8,155 nucleotides of DNA. Origin: Clostridia bacterium (GTDB taxonomy: Bacteria > Aerophobota > Aerophobia > Aerophobales > AE-B3A). Where the stretch lies: positions 1 to 8,155 of the forward strand of contig WJOQ01000138.1 of the NCBI GenBank assembly GCA_009618505.1. Direction: 5' to 3'. The number at the start of each line of letters is the position of its first letter. Position 1 is the stretch's first letter. Shown here in pieces: positions 6,257 to 8,155 of the stretch. The notes under the pieces were generated by a model. The model made no database searches and was not told the DNA's origin. It saw nothing but the letters and a program-made list of their open reading frames with translations. Both the position numbers and the translations under genes were made by a program.

Positions 6257-7266
6257 AGAGAAAGAAGCAAAGTGGGGAGAGGGGGATTTTCCCCCTCCCC
6301 CTTTCTTTGAAGGTAAAAAACTGGACCTTCTCCCGGTTACAAGGACTATTGGCGCCGTATGCTTTTCTCTCCCCTGCACTTATAGTAATAACTCTGTTTT
6401 TCTTTATTCCACTGGTTATGGTTTTTATCCTAAGCTTTACTAAGTTGGACATGACCAACTTCGGAATCCTTGAATGGTGGAGACCGGCAAATTGGAGTTT
6501 GGATAATTATGTAAAGATCTTCACCAACAGGTTCTTCCCCAAAATCCTGGGCAATACACTCATCTATGTAGCCCTGACTCTGGCTTTCTTTAACGTGGGA
6601 ATGGCCTTGATTATCGCTCTGATAACCACCCACATCAGCCGGGGGGCTGGCTTTGCCTTCCGGGCACTGTGGCTCCTGCCACGTATTACCCCGGTAGTTG
6701 TCTATATAATGATGTGGAAGGCCCTGGCTGGGCCTGCTCCCATGGGCATCATAAATAACTACCTTCTTGGTCCCTTAGGCATTGGGAGAGGAGAGTATTT
6801 GCTCAACACCTCTCCGTGGGTCTTTGTCATCCTGGTCAACGGGTTCATCGGCGCCTCGTTTGGCATGATTCTCTTTTCCTCAGCCATTGAAGCTATCCCC
6901 AAGGACTACACCACGGCCTCCAAAGTGGATGGTGCTACAACCTGGCAGACTATCCGTTACATAGTTCTTCCCATGATTAAATGGCCACTCCTTTTCGTGA
7001 CCACCTATCAGACTCTGTCTCTTTTAACTTCTTTCGAGCAAATCATGCTCCTTACTGATGGAGGTCCCGGACTTTACCAGACTGAAGTTTGGGCTTTGAC
7101 CGCTTATCACCGTGCTCTAACCAGCTATTTTGGGAATACCCAGTGGGGTTACGGCTCGGCCTGGGCGGTGGTGTTGGTGGTCATCGGCATAATAATGGCT
7201 ATTATATACCTGCGGGTTTTCAAGTTCGGCGAGTTGGTGGAGGAACCGAAGATAGATCGGCTATAA
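6253..7266 (+). CDS. ABC sugar transporter permease, MalF/UgpA type
   Basis: One of the two inner-membrane subunits forming the channel of the importer. The 337-residue product has about six hydrophobic spans (near 37-64, 99-125, 136-156, 189-210, 243-262 and 300-320). The EAA loop that contacts the ATPase is clear: EAIPKDYTTASKVDGATTWQ starting at residue 213, with DGA at 226-228 and VLP at 238-240. GTG 6253 overlaps the upstream TGA and has AAGG ten bases before it. From that start, codons 8-17 are made of a strong hairpin and give a long tail before the first span. TTG 6307, just after the hairpin, would give 319 residues, closer to the family norm, but lacks a ribosome binding site. The N-terminal third is AT-rich and the last part GC-rich. 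Confidence 0.93.
   Translation: MKRKKQSGERGIFPLPLSLKVKNWTFSRLQGLLAPYAFLSPALIVITLFFFIPLVMVFILSFTKLDMTNFGILEWWRPANWSLDNYVKIFTNRFFPKILGNTLIYVALTLAFFNVGMALIIALITTHISRGAGFAFRALWLLPRITPVVVYIMMWKALAGPAPMGIINNYLLGPLGIGRGEYLLNTSPWVFVILVNGFIGASFGMILFSSAIEAIPKDYTTASKVDGATTWQTIRYIVLPMIKWPLLFVTTYQTLSLLTSFEQIMLLTDGGPGLYQTEVWALTAYHRALTSYFGNTQWGYGSAWAVVLVVIGIIMAIIYLRVFKFGELVEEPKIDRL
6274..6308 (+). terminator. GC-rich hairpin with T-rich tail, terminator-like attenuator after the binding-protein gene
   Basis: GGGG (6274-6277), a bulged A6278 and GAGGGGGA (6279-6286) pair with TCCCCCTC (6290-6297) and CCCC (6298-6301) around a TTT loop: 12 pairs, ten of them G-C. TTTCTTT (6302-6308) follows. This looks like an intrinsic terminator, only interrupted by one C in the T run, and lies 17 bases past the binding-protein stop. 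In ABC operons such hairpins commonly lower permease expression and protect the binding-protein mRNA. The odd feature is that it falls inside the predicted 5' coding region of the permease. Confidence 0.65.
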
Positions 7267-7294
7267 CGATGTATACAAGCAAAGGTACCATAAG

Positions 7295-8155
7295 ATGAGA
7301 TTACGACAAAAACCGAGGACTGCGCTTGCTTACCTGGTTTTAATCGTGCCTAGCGCCCTTATTGTGCTCGGTTTTCTCTGGCTGTTTATCACCAGCTTCT
7401 CGACCAGGACAGAAGGGCTGAGGTCACTGGGATGGACTTTGGGCAACTGGAGTTTCCTGTGGGAGTCACCTTTCGGTCCCCAGTATCCCAGTATCTGGTG
7501 GGTAACTTTGAATACATTGGTAATGTCTTTGATCATGACCCTTATCGTGGTGGTGGTTTCGTCCATGACCGCTTATGCCCTCTCGCGGATGAAATTCACT
7601 GGACGGAAGAGTTTCCTTTCCTTGACCTTGATTCTTCACGCTTTCCCCAGTGTGACGCTACTGATCCCCATCTATTTTGTGCTCATTTGGGTCTCGAAAA
7701 TCCCTGTTATCGGGCGAGGTGTCCCGCTTCTGGGAGGTTTGGGGTATAATACCATAGGCGGTGTAGCTTTGGTTATGGTGGCCTTTCAACTCCCATTTGG
7801 TATCTGGGTGATGAAGGGCTTTTTTGACAACATATCCTGGGATATGGAGCGTTCAGCTTTGATCGATGGTGCTTCTCGATTTAGGGTGTGGTGGCAAATT
7901 ATGATGCCTAATATCAAGCCAGGTATTGCTGCGTTGTCTATCTTTTCTTTCATTACCGCCTGGAATGCCTACTTGATTCCACTTACTTTCACCGCAGGTC
8001 GTGCTGGAAAGTCGGCGGTTTTATCTCTTTACCTACAGAATTTTATAAGTGAATCTGTAATGACGGAATGGAACGCGGTAGCAGCGGTAGGGTTATTCCA
8101 GCTTATCCCGGTAGTGATCTTTTTCCTCTTCACCCAGCAGATACTACTTAATATC
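7295..8155 (+). CDS. ABC sugar transporter permease, MalG type (3' end cut by window edge)
   Basis: Partner inner-membrane subunit of the preceding permease. My translation from ATG 7295 gives 287 residues with no stop before the window ends; the family usually runs about 10-20 residues further. It starts MRLRQKPRTALAYLVLIVPS with a first membrane span at about 11-33, an NTLVMSLIMTLIVVVVSS span after the WW motif, the MalG-typical TAYALSRMKFTGRK, and an EAA loop MERSALIDGASRFRVWW (184-200) with DGA at 191-193. The later SFITAWNAYLIPL is also characteristic. AAAGGT (7281-7286), eight bases upstream, supports the start, and the 28-base gap to the previous gene shows a shared operon. An ATG at 7269 leads to a stop within ten codons and is not used. 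Confidence 0.93.
   Translation, partial: MRLRQKPRTALAYLVLIVPSALIVLGFLWLFITSFSTRTEGLRSLGWTLGNWSFLWESPFGPQYPSIWWVTLNTLVMSLIMTLIVVVVSSMTAYALSRMKFTGRKSFLSLTLILHAFPSVTLLIPIYFVLIWVSKIPVIGRGVPLLGGLGYNTIGGVALVMVAFQLPFGIWVMKGFFDNISWDMERSALIDGASRFRVWWQIMMPNIKPGIAALSIFSFITAWNAYLIPLTFTAGRAGKSAVLSLYLQNFISESVMTEWNAVAAVGLFQLIPVVIFFLFTQQILLNI

Noticed and set aside
6065..6379. 104-codon minus-strand open frame across the binding-protein/permease junction
   Set aside because: It is antisense to two well-supported genes and reads through the hairpin; it shows no family signal.
7432..7749. 105-codon plus-strand open frame
   Set aside because: It lies in another frame of the MalG-type permease, whose reading frame is continuous from 7295 and carries the EAA loop.
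1..8155. RNA genes, CRISPR array, mobile element or a novel defence system
   Set aside because: No regularly spaced repeats, tRNA-like cloverleaf, transposase or terminal inverted repeats were seen, and nearly all of the window is covered by metabolic, RNA-repair and transport genes.

Overview
The window is a bacterial chromosome segment with two divergently transcribed halves. Bacterial-type -35/-10 promoters, purine-rich ribosome binding sites, a LacI-family regulator and a signal-peptide-bearing sugar-binding protein all point to Bacteria. The set of archease with RtcB, a pyrophosphate-type phosphofructokinase and a carbohydrate ABC importer fits an anaerobic, sugar-fermenting, probably diderm lineage (for example Atribacterota, Dictyoglomota or Thermotogota-like). 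This assignment is inference, because no rRNA or species marker is present.

Left part, minus strand (1-1342): archease is followed 21 bases later by rtcB, which runs off the left edge. Together they form an RNA ligase and its activating cofactor protein. A very good promoter lies so close to the archease start that its mRNA may be leaderless.

Middle, plus strand (1447-3656): a protein with an N-terminal TPR-like segment and a C-terminal domain I do not firmly recognise (weak resemblance to Vps62/NPP1-like proteins) overlaps by four bases (ATGA) a phosphofructokinase gene of the PPi-dependent type. The two are probably translationally coupled.

Right part, plus strand (3660-8155): a promoter and a perfect 32-bp palindrome, the likely repressor operator, precede a lacI-type regulator. 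A secreted family-1-type sugar-binding protein and two MalF/MalG-type permeases follow; the second permease is cut by the right edge. This is a sugar-uptake operon with its own repressor, and no ATPase gene is visible. A strong GC-rich hairpin sits just after the binding-protein gene, inside the predicted start of the first permease, and probably reduces permease expression relative to the binding protein.

Base composition changes sharply. The genes up to lacI are AT-rich, the mature part of the binding protein is GC-rich, the start of the first permease is AT-rich again and its end is GC-rich. This suggests a mosaic or transferred transport cassette. I saw no RNA genes, CRISPR array, insertion sequence or clearly new defence-type system. 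There is no gene-free stretch longer than about 115 bases.
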